From a virus, in IMG/VR virus record IMGVR_UViG_3300044622_000196, positions 1-20,878 of that record: a stretch of DNA of 20,878 nucleotides; one strand, 5' to 3'. The notes beneath the pieces are model-generated. The model was given only the letters and a program-made list of their open reading frames with translations. It was not told the origin of the DNA and ran no database searches. Positions 19,763 through 20,878 of this stretch are shown here, piece by piece. The number at the start of each line of letters is the position of its first letter. Within the stretch, counting starts at the first letter, position 1. Made by a program: the position numbers and the translations under genes.

Positions 19763-20878
19763 TGGAAATACAAGTATTGACATTTGCCGAGGCAAAGCAA
19801 CCGGAATATAAAGAGAAAAAAGGCGAAGGGTATATGCAGTATGGTCAAAATAATGACTATCCGCAATACCTATTAGACCTTTTTAACAAGTCAGCCAAGC
19901 ACAATGCTATCGTAAGAGGCAAAGTGAACTACATTGTTGGTAATGGTTGGGCAGGAGAGCAGCCTATTGTTAAGCAAGTTAATAGAGAGGAAACTTTAAA
20001 TGATCTAACTAAAAAGGTAGCTTTAGATATTGAACTATTTGGCGGTGCTTATATCCAAGTTATTTGGTCTGTAATGGGCGAACAAATCGCTGAGTTATGG
20101 CATTGTGATTATACAAAGATTAGAACTAACAAAGACAACACTCAATTTTGGTATAAAGAAGATTGGAAGGCTACACGCAATCAAGAAAAAGCTGAGATAT
20201 ACAATGCGTTCAATCCTAAAAACCCTGTAGGTGTTCAAATACTTTATGTAAAAGAATACAGACCGGGTATGAATGTTTATAGCCTTCCGGGTTATTTTGG
20301 TGCGCTTAACTACATTGAAAGTGATGTTGAAGTAAGTAAGCACGTTTTAGGTAATGCTCAAACAGGGTTTTCTGCAAGTAAACTTATTACTTTACCAAAC
20401 GGAGAGCCAAGCCCTGACGAGAAACGTGCAGTAAGCAGACAGTTCGACAATATGTACACGGGTGCAGACGGCAAAAAGTATTTACTTGCTTTTGTAAATG
20501 ATGCAACAAGAAAGCCTATTGTAGACGATTTGGGTGCGAGTGATTTAACTAAAGAAGATTTTGGACGTGTAGATGAGTTAATACAGAATAACATTTTTAG
20601 CGGCCACCAGATTACAAGCCCTGACCTTTTTGGTATTGCCGTTCCTGGTCAATTAGGGAATAGACAACAGATGCGTGATAGCTACGAAATCTTTAACAAC
20701 ACTTATATTCGTTATAAGCAAATGCAATTAGAAGGTGTATTTAATATGCTTGGACAATATGCAGGTGTAACAGAGGAATTAATGCTACAACCTACCGACC
20801 CAATCGGTATTGATTTTAGCGAAAGCATTATAAAAGAAGTAGCACCAAAAGAGTGGATATTAGAAAAGCTTGGTATTG
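19762..20878 (+). CDS. portal protein, 3' end outside the window
   Basis: The frame starts at ATG 19762 and stays open for 372 codons to the window end, so the C-terminus is missing. The N-terminus EIQVLTFAEAKQPEYKEKKG and YMQYGQNNDYPQYLLDLFNK, followed by SAKHNAIVRGKVNYIVGNGW, is typical of portal proteins, and DIELFGGAYIQVIWS, RPIVDDLG-type loops and FGIAVPGQLGNRQQM with a long helix IRYKQMQLEGVFNML are consistent with a portal core and wing. Portal proteins form the dodecameric entry for DNA and dock the terminase. Finding it after the major capsid gene, and far from the terminase, is unusual. Confidence 0.85.
   Translation, partial: MEIQVLTFAEAKQPEYKEKKGEGYMQYGQNNDYPQYLLDLFNKSAKHNAIVRGKVNYIVGNGWAGEQPIVKQVNREETLNDLTKKVALDIELFGGAYIQVIWSVMGEQIAELWHCDYTKIRTNKDNTQFWYKEDWKATRNQEKAEIYNAFNPKNPVGVQILYVKEYRPGMNVYSLPGYFGALNYIESDVEVSKHVLGNAQTGFSASKLITLPNGEPSPDEKRAVSRQFDNMYTGADGKKYLLAFVNDATRKPIVDDLGASDLTKEDFGRVDELIQNNIFSGHQITSPDLFGIAVPGQLGNRQQMRDSYEIFNNTYIRYKQMQLEGVFNMLGQYAGVTEELMLQPTDPIGIDFSESIIKEVAPKEWILEKLGI

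Noticed and set aside
1-20878. CRISPR arrays, tRNA genes, insertion sequences, integrase or attachment sites
   Set aside because: Reading both strands I found no regularly spaced repeats, cloverleaf-like sequences, transposase motifs or terminal inverted repeats.

Overview
The window looks like part of the genome of a tailed, probably long-tailed, bacteriophage (or prophage) of a Bacteroidota host. Every convincing gene lies on the + strand. Genes are tightly packed, many sharing ATGA or TAATG stop/start overlaps. Shine-Dalgarno sequences are largely absent, and several gene starts follow AT-rich leaders or sequences resembling the Bacteroidota promoter (TTTG, then TAnnTTTG about 19 nt later). 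The packaging, tail and head proteins resemble families I know from Bacteroidota phages. No integrase, tRNA, CRISPR array or insertion sequence was seen.

Layout. (1) 1-2200, DNA metabolism: a 5'-truncated conserved protein, a C5-cytosine DNA methyltransferase that carries a 358-codon second ORF in another frame, and a VRR-NUC nuclease. (2) 2186-3119: a small sigma-like protein, a CxxC membrane protein and a conserved small protein. (3) 3112-5251: a glycan-type cassette of one left-handed beta-helix acyltransferase and two glycosyltransferases. (4) 5242-8220, packaging: a conserved phage protein, HNH nuclease, a 40-residue basic protein, two conserved small proteins, and the small and large terminase subunits. 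(5) 8221-9517: an accessory stretch of tiny, mostly hydrophobic ORFs linked by ATGA overlaps, plus two conserved phage proteins, with its own promoter candidates. (6) 9514-16502, tail: a tail-assembly-chaperone-like gene with a probable -1 frameshift on a run of nine T, a tail-completion-like protein, two large tail proteins and a tape measure. (7) 16538-20878, head: an XkdF-like maturation protease, scaffold-like protein, major capsid protein, two further structural proteins and a portal protein cut by the window end.

The terminase cuts DNA into the portal of a capsid built from major capsid protein on the scaffold and matured by the protease. The chaperone and tape measure direct tail assembly. 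The methyltransferase probably protects phage DNA. The sugar cassette could modify a host or virion glycan.

Most notable are two places where one DNA stretch appears to encode protein in two frames (the methyltransferase and the tail chaperone), the chain of tiny membrane ORFs, three genes whose predicted transcription start almost coincides with the start codon, and a module order in which head genes follow the tape measure and the portal follows the capsid gene.
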